Shown: piece by piece, positions 1 to 8,647 of the stretch
How the letters are laid out: the number at the start of each line of letters is the position of its first letter
Position numbering within the stretch: the stretch's first letter is position 1
From: a virus
Direction: 5' to 3' (one strand)
IMG/VR virus record: IMGVR_UViG_3300023179_007063
Coordinates: 33,088 to 97,087 of that record
Length of the DNA: 64,000 bases
Position numbers and translations under genes: made by a program
Notes under the pieces: model-generated
Seen by the model: only the letters and a program-made list of their open reading frames with translations
The model's database searches: none
Told to the model about the DNA's origin: nothing

Positions 1-2036
1 TGTACTATCAGAAAGTCGTACAAATCTGATGGTTTATTGACAATACTTGTAGTATCTATCCCTGACATCGACGTGTTGTTCTGTATCGCTTCCTTGACAA
101 CTGACCTTGAGTCGGTATCGTTCAAAGAAGTAGTAATATCAAAAGATATGTCACGTGTACCATCAACGTTGATGGTTGAAGAAGCTGAGCCTTGATCTAT
201 TGTAACAGACTTAACCGACTTGGCCAATCCTTCGACGTCTCTGTGCGGAGTTCTAATCGTTGCAATGTTAGAAACTGTTAGAAGTGCACCAGATAAATCG
301 TGTAAATATGCATTGTATTCTAGGTAGCCTTTGCCAGCCAATGAGCTTACATCGTCTGCCACAGTTAGACTTCCCGCTGTCTTTGAGTCAGTAGTTCCAC
401 TATATACAACGACTCTAGACGAAGCCCGTGTAATCTCAGGATATGCGTCTGTCACTGAGGTCTCCGGAAATGACCTTCGCTTGATGACTAATTTTGCATC
501 GCTTGGAATTCCATACACGTTTATGGTAACACTGTTACCCATAGCAGAAGCTCGAGAGTAAGAAGGAACTATTACTAGCTCAGAGAAGTAAGAGTACCCG
601 CGGCCGACGACAAAGTCTCTGTATTTCTTCGACTCTTGCCCTTTGTCGTCGACTGCTATTACTCTAACTAAGCCTAGCTGTGTTTTGATACTATAGAGGC
701 CGCTTTGCTTATTTTGAAGTGATCCTACAAACTCATATCGAGCACCTGCAGCTGCTTTTCCAAGGGACTTCACATACACATTGAACTTAGAGACTCTGCT
801 GCTTTCTCTCTGAAAATATTTTGACGACTGATACGGGCTTCGCTTTGCTAGTCCATCGACAGATATTGAAAAAATACTCTTGTCTTGTGCGGGATATGAA
901 AGACTTGCATTCGGCTCATACTGCATAGACTCGAAAGAATCTATTAGACTGTCTAGCGACACATCGATGGACTTTTTCTGTGTATACGGTTTGTTTCCGC
1001 TCGTGATTGGCTTTCCTGGTGCTTGATTCCAGGCGTATACTGAAATTCTATAAGTACTTGACTTATTTGGTATCTTGACTCCTGAGACAACAAGAGATAT
1101 ATCGACTTTTTGTTTAACGTTCTTGCCGATAACGACATTGTACCTGTCGTCATAGGGTCCATCAGGCGAGTCGACAAAGCAGTATTTTGTCATTCCACTG
1201 AGAACTCTGTTGTTTCTTGTCAAAGCTCTAAAAGAATTAAGCATGCCGAGGTCGTAAGCCGTGCTTACACCATAAGTCATGTTCATGACTTGAGATGGCG
1301 AAGCGTCTACTGGGCTGGGGGACTCAAGAGTTGCTTTGTTGAGCTCTATCGCTGTGCTATCTTTGAGACTAAAAGACACCTGAGGTCTGAATGGTGTCTG
1401 GTCTACGCTGTTGATTGTTGGTCTCGTAGGAGAGATCAGACTCTGAGCAAAGTTATTAGAAGTTGTTACTAGCCTTGGAGATGTCCAATAACTGACAGAT
1501 GCGTCTCTGACAGTGTTCCTTATGTCGTAATTGCTTTCATGGACTGTCTCGTACTTTTTATCAAGTACTTCGGCGCCTGCAAGAGCTCTCTTTAGCAGCT
1601 TTTCCCGTCCCGGGCTACCAGAAGCAGTCTCATATATCCCCTGGTATGTATCCGATAGACCTTGCTGCTTCAAAGAGTTGGCATCGTGAGTTGCAAGAAT
1701 GCTATTTGCGGCCGCGGCCGCAACCTTATTTATCTGCACCTCTCGGGGCGTGAGACGTCTCTCTATCTTAAGCGTCACATTCGTGAAACAGAGGTTTGTA
1801 GGTGGGTTTATTGGGTCATGGTCGATTCTTCCGACATCTTTTATCGGTTGACCTTCATTGTAATAGTAGTAACCATTCCACAAAAAATTATAGCTTGGTA
1901 CTTTGAAGCTCACGTCAAGGTCGACAGTCTGTAGCGTCTCATCGTAGTCTCTGATACTGAGAGCAGTTTCTTCGCTCATCTCTATCGCGCCGTGATTAGT
2001 AGCTGAGTCTTTGCTGTTCTTTATGCTGCTTGTCAT
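1..2036 (-). CDS. virion structural protein (partial, 3' end outside window)
   Basis: An uninterrupted minus-strand reading frame begins at the ATG whose first base is 2036 (N-terminus MTSSIKNSKDSATNHGA) and stays open for 678 codons to the window edge, so the C-terminus is missing. The protein is rich in Ser, Thr, Asn and beta-strand-like segments, with an Ala run around residues 100-105 and no enzymatic motif that I recognise. It lies 10 bases downstream of another large structural-type gene on the same strand and is probably cotranscribed with it. The size, composition and pairing suggest a tail, baseplate or fibre component. I see no hallmark for a specific T4 homologue, so the structural call is inference. 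Confidence 0.55.
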   Translation of the reverse strand, partial: MTSSIKNSKDSATNHGAIEMSEETALSIRDYDETLQTVDLDVSFKVPSYNFLWNGYYYYNEGQPIKDVGRIDHDPINPPTNLCFTNVTLKIERRLTPREVQINKVAAAAANSILATHDANSLKQQGLSDTYQGIYETASGSPGREKLLKRALAGAEVLDKKYETVHESNYDIRNTVRDASVSYWTSPRLVTTSNNFAQSLISPTRPTINSVDQTPFRPQVSFSLKDSTAIELNKATLESPSPVDASPSQVMNMTYGVSTAYDLGMLNSFRALTRNNRVLSGMTKYCFVDSPDGPYDDRYNVVIGKNVKQKVDISLVVSGVKIPNKSSTYRISVYAWNQAPGKPITSGNKPYTQKKSIDVSLDSLIDSFESMQYEPNASLSYPAQDKSIFSISVDGLAKRSPYQSSKYFQRESSRVSKFNVYVKSLGKAAAGARYEFVGSLQNKQSGLYSIKTQLGLVRVIAVDDKGQESKKYRDFVVGRGYSYFSELVIVPSYSRASAMGNSVTINVYGIPSDAKLVIKRRSFPETSVTDAYPEITRASSRVVVYSGTTDSKTAGSLTVADDVSSLAGKGYLEYNAYLHDLSGALLTVSNIATIRTPHRDVEGLAKSVKSVTIDQGSASSTINVDGTRDISFDITTSLNDTDSRSVVKEAIQNNTSMSGIDTTSIVNKPSDLYDFLIV

Positions 2037-2046
2037 CGATTATCCG

Positions 2047-3576
2047 TCATAGGTTCGTAGACTGCTGAGAATAAATCAGAGTAAACATGTTGATGAATAC
2101 TGATGTGTTCATCTTATCCAATAGTCGCTTGCCTAAAAAGAAGACGCGTAAGTTCGTTCCATCTGGTGACTTTATGCTTCCGTAGTCGACCATGTCAAGC
2201 TTGTTAACAGTGTGTACTGTTCCATCAGATACGACTTCGAAAAACTGGCCGAGAAGTCTATTTCCAAGAGAGGTCTGGTCGAAAGTTATCGATGACTTGC
2301 TAGAAGGTCCGTACTTATCTAGCCTAGATTTCAGGCCGCCGTCTCCTGTAAACTGCATCGGTGTGTTTCTACCAAATGCTGGGTAATTTCCTAGTAGATA
2401 GCTGCTAGCGAGTGTTGCAACTTCGGAAACGGGACTATCGAGTAGTGCTGGGATGTCAGTCTTGCTGTACTCTCTCGATGTTAGCTTCTTGAATTTTGCT
2501 CTAAGCGATCCTTCATCTGTCTTCAAGATCGGCGGCAAGTATCGATACTCGGGCAAGTTACTAAACTTATCGTCTAAAAATATCGAAGGTGATATGTCGA
2601 CATCACTTCTTTCAATGGCAGACTTATACGCAGGAGGTATGTTACTTAGTGAGAAAGAAACGGTATTAGATGACAGAGTAAAATTCTGATCGTTCTTCTG
2701 AAAGTCTATGGAGGCCAAAGTCTTAAGTCCCAAGAAGTTGTCAAAAGAAGCCGTAAGTTGGCCAGAAATCTGTGACAAGAATTCGTCTCCGACTATCTGT
2801 TCCTCAACTCTTCTACCTCCTGAGACAGTATCGAGGAGTGAGAACTGATCAGATTTAAGCTGCCCGAGATATTGAAGATTGATGTTGCCTAGACCTGGAT
2901 AGTCGAAGAAGACGTAGCTTCCCTGGGTGGTCGTGAAGATCTTGGGTCCTGCACCTGTGGATGCAGACATGGCATTTATTGCATTGCTGATTCTAGTAGC
3001 AACAACGTCGGATGACGGATCGTCTGAGACACCTATCGTGGAAATATACGGGCCGTTTCCCGGAAATGTGTTTGCTGGGTCTTCAAAAGTCAGAGGTATG
3101 CGGCTAAAGGGATCGAAAAATATACTAGCGGTGACACCGCCAACTGGATCTGAATATATGAATCCGTCAGATGTAGAATATTCAACGCTCTTAATGGGGG
3201 TTGTTAACAGTCGAGGCTTGTACTGATACTCTGAAGTCAACATCTCTCCGCCAACAAAATTTCCGACAGTGAAAGCACTCTTCATCGAAGGCATAGCATT
3301 GCTGAAGACAGAAGCGTCGGGATTGATAGACTTAATTCCTCCACCGCGTGTGTCTGTCTCAAACACGATCCTGTCTTGAGGAAGATTGCATGCCTCGAGA
3401 TAGATCTTTCCTGCAGGATCAATGTGACCATCAGCAGCGTCTGGCTGGTAGACGACGTCGGCATCTGTAAATGTCACGTACTTTATCTGAAAACGGTCTT
3501 CCGAAAGCTGTCGCCTTCCCTCGACAGTGAAGACCGCATCGATTACACGTGACTTTGGATCTAAGATTCCGCTCAT
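2047..3576 (-). CDS. probable virion structural protein, 509 aa
   Basis: This complete ORF starts MSGILDPKSRVIDAVFTVEG. The N-terminus (diagnostic stretches VFTVEGRRQLSE and IKYVTFTDADVVYQ) resembles a conserved family of uncharacterised structural proteins of large T4-type phages; that resemblance is from memory, not a search. The remainder is Ser/Asp-rich with alternating hydrophobic residues typical of beta-structure, and has no signal peptide, membrane segment or catalytic motif. It precedes the partial structural gene by 10 bases on the same strand. A connector, tail or baseplate accessory role is possible, and no enzymatic role is suggested. Confidence 0.55.
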   Translation of the reverse strand: MSGILDPKSRVIDAVFTVEGRRQLSEDRFQIKYVTFTDADVVYQPDAADGHIDPAGKIYLEACNLPQDRIVFETDTRGGGIKSINPDASVFSNAMPSMKSAFTVGNFVGGEMLTSEYQYKPRLLTTPIKSVEYSTSDGFIYSDPVGGVTASIFFDPFSRIPLTFEDPANTFPGNGPYISTIGVSDDPSSDVVATRISNAINAMSASTGAGPKIFTTTQGSYVFFDYPGLGNINLQYLGQLKSDQFSLLDTVSGGRRVEEQIVGDEFLSQISGQLTASFDNFLGLKTLASIDFQKNDQNFTLSSNTVSFSLSNIPPAYKSAIERSDVDISPSIFLDDKFSNLPEYRYLPPILKTDEGSLRAKFKKLTSREYSKTDIPALLDSPVSEVATLASSYLLGNYPAFGRNTPMQFTGDGGLKSRLDKYGPSSKSSITFDQTSLGNRLLGQFFEVVSDGTVHTVNKLDMVDYGSIKSPDGTNLRVFFLGKRLLDKMNTSVFINMFTLIYSQQSTNL

Positions 3577-3633
3577 TTAGTCTCAGACTCTCTTCATATT
3601 CAAATATACGTCGATGAGCGAGGCGTGACCGCT

Positions 3634-5016
3634 TTATAGAATCTTAGATGCAAGCGTTGCGAGGTCGCTTCTCTCTCCCTTGAGGAGAGTGATGTGTCCT
3701 GCAATGTCGTATTCTTTGAACTTTTCAACGGCATAGGTAAGTCCATTGGTGAAAGTGTCAACATGAACGTTGTCGATCTGCTCGATGTCTCCTGTCAGAA
3801 CTATCTTCGTTCCTTCACCGGCACGTGTGATGATCGTCTTGAGTTCGTGCAGCGTCAAGTTCTGAGCCTCGTCAATCACTATGAAAGCGTTTGGAATAGA
3901 CCTACCACGAATGAAAGATATGGCCTCGATCTCTAGTAGACCTCTTGACTGTAGAAGCTCAAGGTAGGGATCATGAAATCCAGTAGCACCTTCCTCTGTC
4001 TTCTTCTTTCTAATATTCTTATTCTTTCGTGAGGCACCAAGCAAGAATTCGAGACTGTCTCGTATCGGAGAGATCCAAGGCTCCATCTTTTCTTCCAGCG
4101 TACCAGGTAGGAATCCGATGTCTCTACCGACAGGCTGAACAGGGCGTGACACGATTAACTTCTGATATCTCTGCTGATCGCCGATCGACTCAAGCTGCTC
4201 GAGTCCTGCGGCCATTGCAATCAGAGTCTTGCCACAACCTGCACGACCTGTGAGAGTCACGAGTTTGACGTCTGGGTCCATCAGAAGATCGATAGAGAAC
4301 TTCTGCTCTTTGTTCCTAGGGAATAAGCCAAAGACTTTTTCGATCTTTTTCAAGGGCATCAGACGCCCATTCTGAAAGCGAGCTAGAGCTGAGCTATTTG
4401 TGTTACCTTCACCATCGACGTTCTTGAGGACTACTATCTCATTCGGTAGAACACACTTGTCTGTGACGATCGTAGCTTCAGGACAGATACCTGCATAGAA
4501 GTCTTCGATGACGCTAAGGTCCGTAATGATAACTTTTACGCCCGTATACAGCGTCTCTGTACTGTCCGCTACTTTCATAGAAAGGTAGTCTTGAGCAGAT
4601 ATTCCAAGGGCAGAGCACTTTATTCGAACGTTGATGTCCTTGGACACGAGGATGACGTTGGGATCAACGTTCTTCCTGTATCCATCGACAAATCCAAGAA
4701 TCATGTTATCAACGGACGTCGTTGACTTCAGCTCTGGTGGGAGACCCATGGTGTACTCGGGGCCAGATGACAATATTCTAAGAATTCCACCGGAAGGAAG
4801 CTTCACACCTATGACAGCGTCGCGTCCTGCAAAGAGGTCATCCAGAGACCGATTGACTTCTCTGCAGTTTCTACCAATTTCGTCCGATCTGCTCTTGTGT
4901 TTGTCTAGCTCTTCAAGTACCAACATCGGAACGATGAGGTTATTGTCTTGAAAGTTATTGAGACACTTAGGATCACTGAGAAGGACATTCGTGTCCAAGA
5001 TGAAAGTTTTTGTCAT
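3634..5016 (-). CDS. phoH: PhoH-family ATPase with N-terminal PIN domain
   Basis: The 460-aa protein has two domains. Residues 1-150 form a PIN-like nuclease domain (FILDTNVLL at 5-13 with the first acidic residue D8, an LEELDKH segment near 34-40, and acidic residues near 103 and 127). Residues 225-460 form a PhoH-type P-loop ATPase, with Walker A GRAGCGKT at 257-264 and a Walker B FIVIDEAQNL near 380. This PIN-PhoH fusion (PhoH2 type) is known from bacteria as an RNA helicase/RNase, and PhoH genes are common auxiliary genes in T4-like phages; the substrate here is unknown. It is divergent from the small sigma-like gene, with an extended -10-like element in the gap. No clear Shine-Dalgarno precedes the ATG. 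Confidence 0.9.
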   Translation of the reverse strand: MTKTFILDTNVLLSDPKCLNNFQDNNLIVPMLVLEELDKHKSRSDEIGRNCREVNRSLDDLFAGRDAVIGVKLPSGGILRILSSGPEYTMGLPPELKSTTSVDNMILGFVDGYRKNVDPNVILVSKDINVRIKCSALGISAQDYLSMKVADSTETLYTGVKVIITDLSVIEDFYAGICPEATIVTDKCVLPNEIVVLKNVDGEGNTNSSALARFQNGRLMPLKKIEKVFGLFPRNKEQKFSIDLLMDPDVKLVTLTGRAGCGKTLIAMAAGLEQLESIGDQQRYQKLIVSRPVQPVGRDIGFLPGTLEEKMEPWISPIRDSLEFLLGASRKNKNIRKKKTEEGATGFHDPYLELLQSRGLLEIEAISFIRGRSIPNAFIVIDEAQNLTLHELKTIITRAGEGTKIVLTGDIEQIDNVHVDTFTNGLTYAVEKFKEYDIAGHITLLKGERSDLATLASKIL

Positions 5017-5057
5017 GAATTATGAGACGTCTTTGAACAAGAAGATCTCTAAGCACA

Positions 5058-5066
5058 ATTATACCA
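5058..5066 (-). promoter_or_regulatory. extended -10 promoter element for the PhoH gene
   Basis: Read on the minus strand this is TGGTATAAT, a perfect host-type -10 hexamer preceded by a TG dinucleotide. It lies about 40 bases upstream of the PhoH start. No well-spaced -35 is present; the nearest candidate, TTGTCA, is 21 bases away. That fits an extended -10 promoter for early transcription. This is a motif match only. Confidence 0.45.
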
Positions 5067-5076
5067 TCTAACACCG

Positions 5077-5346
5077 ATGAGTACTGACAAAATAGGAAAG
5101 AAGCATCTACCCGTTGTAACGGGAGTCAAGTGTTATGAGGCTGTTGACAGACAAGGCTTGCCTTGCATGAGAAAGACATGTCAACAGTGGATCGAATATC
5201 CACAGGAGAAGAACTGTGTAGTGCTAACAACACAAAAAGGCCCACTGACCTTGCGAGAGATTGGCAAGATCTATGGACTCACTAGAATGAGAATCTGTCA
5301 GATTGAAAAGAATGTCTATCAGAAGATAAAGAAGCACATTCTTTAA
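5077..5346 (+). CDS. small sigma-70 region 4-like DNA-binding protein
   Basis: The 89-aa protein ends in a helix-turn-helix that closely follows sigma-70 region 4.2: LTLREIGKIYGLTRMRICQI at residues 58-77, followed by a basic tail (EKNVYQKIKKHIL). The pattern 'LT..EIG...G.TR.RI.QIE' is diagnostic of region 4.2, which contacts the -35 element. The first 55 residues hold three Cys and show no regions 1-3, so this is not a complete sigma factor. It is the only plus-strand gene in an 11-kb minus-strand block and its 3' end overlaps the next minus-strand gene by 4 bases. It may be a transcription regulator binding RNA polymerase or -35-like DNA. Fold confidence is good; the role is inferred. Confidence 0.7.
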   Translation: MSTDKIGKKHLPVVTGVKCYEAVDRQGLPCMRKTCQQWIEYPQEKNCVVLTTQKGPLTLREIGKIYGLTRMRICQIEKNVYQKIKKHIL

Positions 5347-5717
5347 GCAGACTTCTTGCCAAACTTCTTCTTTGGCTTGTCTTGAGCAACTTCAGTCGGC
5401 TCATGCGTCTCTGGTTGCACGGCTTCTAACTCAGAGGTCGTCTCGGTGATAGTTGCGGCTGTTGATTCTTCGACTTGTACTTGAAGATCAGGTACTGTTA
5501 CTTCGACTTTTTCTTCGCCTATTTTAACAACAGGCGGCGTTTGTGCAGAAATATTTTTTATCTCTGTAGCAATCTCTACTTTTTCTTCAGCAGAAGTCGA
5601 AAGAATAGCCTTTTGCTTGAGAGGCACAAGTCCGCTCTTTCCTGCGACATATGCCGCTTTGGGATCGAGATTCTTCTGTGCTAACTCTCTTAGTATCATC
5701 TGGTGTTGTCTGCTCAT
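5343..5717 (-). CDS. uncharacterised small acidic/Lys-tailed protein
   Basis: I chose the ATG at 5717 (MSRQHQMILRELAQKNL) over an in-frame ATG 51 bases upstream because a GGAG Shine-Dalgarno lies 12 bases before it and because the upstream extension overlaps a strong hairpin. The 124-aa product starts with a short helix, then has a long Glu/Val/Thr/Pro-rich stretch of low complexity and a Lys-rich end (KPKKKFGKKSA). It looks largely disordered and has no recognised domain. It converges with the sigma-like gene, overlapping it by 4 bases. Function unknown. Confidence 0.6.
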   Translation of the reverse strand: MSRQHQMILRELAQKNLDPKAAYVAGKSGLVPLKQKAILSTSAEEKVEIATEIKNISAQTPPVVKIGEEKVEVTVPDLQVQVEESTAATITETTSELEAVQPETHEPTEVAQDKPKKKFGKKSA

Positions 5718-5749
5718 AATTGTATGTATCTCCTGGCTGCAAATATAGA

Positions 5750-5785
5750 ACGAGACCCAGCATGCCAAGAAGCATGGGGTCTCGT
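5750..5785 (-). terminator. hairpin, probable terminator
   Basis: A perfect 9-bp outer stem (ACGAGACCC at 5750-5758 with GGGTCTCGT at 5777-5785) encloses an inner CATG/CATG pairing. On the minus strand it is followed by the moderately U-rich TTCTATATTT. It sits just after the stop of the 5790-5999 gene, where a factor-independent terminator would be expected. The U-tract is imperfect, so it could also be an attenuator or RNA-processing site. Confidence 0.5.
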
Positions 5786-5789
5786 TGTG

Positions 5790-5999
5790 TCACTTCTCTG
5801 TCTTGTTAGCCTTGTCCGTCTCAAGGGTGAGCTTGACAAGCTCCTTGGCAACGCCTTGAAGGTGGCGAAGACCCTTGCGTGCGCGTACGCCGGCAGCTGC
5901 TACGCCCTTCTCACCATTCTTCAAGACGTCAACCTCAAGAGCCTCTACGAGAGACTTGAGCTCAGACCACTTTGTAAGTACAACACTTGAATCACTCAT
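5790..5999 (-). CDS. small histone H1-like (Hc1-type) protein
   Basis: This 69-aa protein begins MSDSSVVLTKWSELKSLVEA and continues with a basic segment (GVRARKGLRHLQGVAKELVK). The layout of an amphipathic helix followed by 'A.GVRARK....L..VAK' resembles the Hc1/histone H1-like family of bacterial DNA-condensing proteins; this is recalled from family knowledge and is not decisive at this length. A strong AGGAGG Shine-Dalgarno lies 12 bases before the ATG, suggesting high expression. It is followed by a strong hairpin. It may bind phage or host DNA. A coiled-coil protein of other function is the alternative. Confidence 0.5.
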   Translation of the reverse strand: MSDSSVVLTKWSELKSLVEALEVDVLKNGEKGVAAAGVRARKGLRHLQGVAKELVKLTLETDKANKTEK

Positions 6000-6049
6000 T
6001 TGAAAGATAAACCTCCTGCAGGAAATGTAACACAGGCATTAAAGGAGTA

Positions 6050-6077
6050 AACTATCACTTCACAACTATCACTTCAC
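6050..6077. repeat. 14-bp perfect tandem duplication at helicase 3' end
   Basis: The unit AACTATCACTTCAC occurs twice in a row (6050-6063 and 6064-6077). The copy at 6064-6077 contains the helicase stop codon (6069-6071). The other copy lies in the non-coding gap and repeats the same stop sequence, so the duplication is silent for the protein. Confidence 0.9.
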
Positions 6078-7721
6078 AAATGAGGCTTTAAAGTCTTCTG
6101 GAAACATGTGAATGCTTCTTGTATAGAACTTGTCCCAATCAGAGTCCAAGATGTAGGAAACAGCATGATCTTTCTCATTCCTAATAGACCTACCGAAAGA
6201 CTGAATGACTGACTTTGCAGTCATATATGGATACCATGACTTATTCTTATCCATTCGCTTCTTGATCACTAGATCTCCTAGGTAAGGAAACGGAACCTTA
6301 CACAAGATCTGAAATCTGGATGCATCGTCGGATAGATCTACGCCCTCCATCATTGATGGGCTCAAGAGAACAGTGTGTTCGGAAGATTCGACATGCTTTC
6401 GGAGAACTTCGTCTCTATTGTTAGAGTCGTGTGTTAGAAGCCTGTTCGACCTAACGTTGTCGATCAGATACTTTGCAACTTTATAGTTTGTCGAATGGAT
6501 GATGCCCTTCTCGGCCGGATGCTTATTAAGCAACATCTTGACAGCCTCAGCCAGGACAGGAAGTGTCTTGTCGATGTTGTCCTTTGACATGCTTCCTACG
6601 GGTATGTAATGGATGGGTCGATTCTCAACAGGAAACGGTGAAGGCATTCGAAGGTAGGCGACTTCATCTGTGGGTAACCCAATGGACTTACAAAACACAT
6701 CCTTGTCGACAACAGTGGCCGACATTAACAAGACTCTTGCTCCGCTCTTGAAGAACACAGACGTACTATAAGGGCCTACATCGATGGGCTTAAACTCGAA
6801 TTTTCGTGCTCCTCTTCTGTTGCCTTCCTGCGGATATGCAATGTTCATCACCCAGTTGTCATCTCTGTAGACTTCGATGAACTGCTCTACCTTACCAATG
6901 TGCTTCTCAAGCATCTCTGCTTGCTTCGAGAACTCTCCGTATCCTTCAATGTCGCCTGATAGCTTTGCCAGGTTCTTGTCGAGGTCCTTCGCATACTTGT
7001 TGAGACTCTTCTTATAGCCTGCTCGAATCCATTCGAACACTGCGGACTGTGAGTCAAGCTTTGGAACCTTACACTTCAAGACGTCGCGAGCAAACTTTTC
7101 AGAGAATGTGACCTCTACGAACTTACCAAGTTCTGTCTCTGTATTGTGGCATTCATCAACTACGAGCAGGGCTCGAGGTTCAAGTTTTCCTGCATACGTT
7201 GTCTCTGCAAGAAAATAAGAGAAATTGGTGATAGAGATAGGTGACTCAATAAAGTCTTGCTTTTCTAGAGCATATAGACAGCTGGTCTTACACTTCTTCT
7301 GAAACTCTGTTCCGTTTAGCTGCTTTCCTAGCTGTGCAAGTACTCTTCGCGACTGTCCGCAAGACTGATCAGTGTAAAACTGACACTTATAGTTAGAAGA
7401 AGACTTGATGGTTCGTATCAGATTCTTACCTGAGGCTGGACCGAAGTCATCCATGTACTGCTCTTGTAGAATCTTCTGTGTCGTGATGACGTATGCACCT
7501 GTCATTAATTCTCCGTCTGCATTCCTAACAGACGGAGCGTGCGCTTCCATGTATCTTGCTACTGTAATACCGATAGCAGACTTGCCGAGTCCAGTACCTG
7601 CTTCTAGTAGAACGTACTTCTTTCCACTCTCATAGGCATCGATAGCAAACTCGATTGCTCGACGTTGCTGGTCTCTCATCTTTGTGAAGGGAAAATATTG
7701 GTCGTATTTGTGAAGCGGCAT
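6069..7721 (-). CDS. DinG/Rad3-like superfamily 2 DNA helicase
   Basis: The 550-aa protein has the XPD/DinG layout: a Q-like start (FTKMRDQQRRAIEFAI), Walker A AGTGLGKS at 41-48, a DECH-type Walker B (LLVVDECHNTE, about residue 190), and motif VI near the C-terminus (SFGRSIRNEKDH). Between motifs I and II are Cys residues (KCQFY..SCG and KKCKTSC) arranged as for a 4Fe-4S cluster, as in DinG. The MMEGVDLSDD segment matches motif V of this family. It probably unwinds DNA or DNA-RNA structures in phage replication or repair. It is about 150 aa shorter than E. coli DinG. The gene ends in a 14-bp tandem repeat. Confidence 0.88.
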   Translation of the reverse strand: MPLHKYDQYFPFTKMRDQQRRAIEFAIDAYESGKKYVLLEAGTGLGKSAIGITVARYMEAHAPSVRNADGELMTGAYVITTQKILQEQYMDDFGPASGKNLIRTIKSSSNYKCQFYTDQSCGQSRRVLAQLGKQLNGTEFQKKCKTSCLYALEKQDFIESPISITNFSYFLAETTYAGKLEPRALLVVDECHNTETELGKFVEVTFSEKFARDVLKCKVPKLDSQSAVFEWIRAGYKKSLNKYAKDLDKNLAKLSGDIEGYGEFSKQAEMLEKHIGKVEQFIEVYRDDNWVMNIAYPQEGNRRGARKFEFKPIDVGPYSTSVFFKSGARVLLMSATVVDKDVFCKSIGLPTDEVAYLRMPSPFPVENRPIHYIPVGSMSKDNIDKTLPVLAEAVKMLLNKHPAEKGIIHSTNYKVAKYLIDNVRSNRLLTHDSNNRDEVLRKHVESSEHTVLLSPSMMEGVDLSDDASRFQILCKVPFPYLGDLVIKKRMDKNKSWYPYMTAKSVIQSFGRSIRNEKDHAVSYILDSDWDKFYTRSIHMFPEDFKASFVK

Positions 7722-7766
7722 CAGGAGGACACTACAGTGATGTTGGACAAGATTACACTCATAGCT

Positions 7767-8378
7767 TCATGAGTTATCGCCAATGATCTTATCAACTATG
7801 CCCAGTCTTATAGCCTCCTGCGGCTGTATGTAGACGTCATGACCAACTTTCATGAGTCTCTCTATCTCGTGCCTAGATGATCCCGTCTCCTTCACAATCG
7901 CTTCTATCATCTGGTTCTGTTGACGCTTCATCTCTTTCGTGTCATTTATCACCTCAAAGATGTTTCCGCCGGCGCCGCCGCTGACAGGATGGACCATGAG
8001 ACGCGCAGATCTTCCTATCATCCTGTGCCCCTTGGCACCAGATGCTAGCAAGAGAACACCGGCAGACATCACTTTGCCCAATGCGACCGTATGAATCGGG
8101 CATGGTAAAAACTTGATCGTATCGTAAAGAGTAAACATCTCATCAACAGAACCGCCGTATGTCGAGATGATGAGATGAATCGGCTTGTTGTTCTGTGATG
8201 CAAGGTGAAGAAGCTGTGCTACGACGATCGTGATTGACTGCTCATTGACGTCTCCCGCCAAGACTACAATCCGTGCAGTGTCACCCGAAGCGATGTGCTG
8301 TATCTGAACACCCTCGGGACCTTCATTGTGTCCAGGCGATCGCCTCTTCGCTTCTATCGTAGCTGATGATCTTCCCAT
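7767..8378 (-). CDS. clpP: ClpP-like serine protease
   Basis: This 203-aa protein carries the ClpP fold signature from residue 25 on, with the full catalytic triad readable: Ser105 in GKVMSAGVLLLASG, His130 in RLMVHPVSGG, and Asp181 in VGHDVYI. The oxyanion-forming segment STYGGSVDE (72-80) is intact. The nucleophile context 'MSAG' differs from the usual 'ASMG' of bacterial ClpP. It is the last gene of a translationally coupled minus-strand operon (TAATG overlap with the upstream gene) that begins with a chaperonin-like gene, so a proteostasis role is likely. A prohead protease role is a less likely alternative because no capsid genes are nearby. Confidence 0.9.
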   Translation of the reverse strand: MGRSSATIEAKRRSPGHNEGPEGVQIQHIASGDTARIVVLAGDVNEQSITIVVAQLLHLASQNNKPIHLIISTYGGSVDEMFTLYDTIKFLPCPIHTVALGKVMSAGVLLLASGAKGHRMIGRSARLMVHPVSGGAGGNIFEVINDTKEMKRQQNQMIEAIVKETGSSRHEIERLMKVGHDVYIQPQEAIRLGIVDKIIGDNS

Positions 8379-8647
8379 TACACAATCTCCTGTTCAGGGT
8401 CTGGTGGGGTTTCTTCCGAGAAGACTCTCGACACAAACATGTCTTTTCCCTTCAAGTCTGATATGAATTTTGTCACAGATTTCATCTCTTCGACGTTCTC
8501 GATCTCAAGAGACAGTAGATGAATTATCAGCCATCTCTGTCTATCATTGATGCCGAACATGTTAATCTCTCTGACGATCTGTCGAGCTGCATTGTTGTCA
8601 GCAGCCAACTTCTCAGAAGCTGTCTGACCAAAAAACTCAGTGCTCAT
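8378..8647 (-). CDS. uncharacterised small protein, 89 aa
   Basis: It starts MSTEFFGQTASEKLAADNNA and is predicted to be helical, with a Glu/Asp/Pro-rich tail (SEETPPDPEQEIV). It contains NDRQRWLIIHLLSLEIENVE, which looks like a helix used for protein contact. It overlaps both neighbours by start/stop fusion (ATGA upstream, TAATG with clpP), so its translation is coupled to both. No known domain is recognised. A partner or adaptor of the neighbouring ClpP is conceivable from position only. Confidence 0.6.
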   Translation of the reverse strand: MSTEFFGQTASEKLAADNNAARQIVREINMFGINDRQRWLIIHLLSLEIENVEEMKSVTKFISDLKGKDMFVSRVFSEETPPDPEQEIV

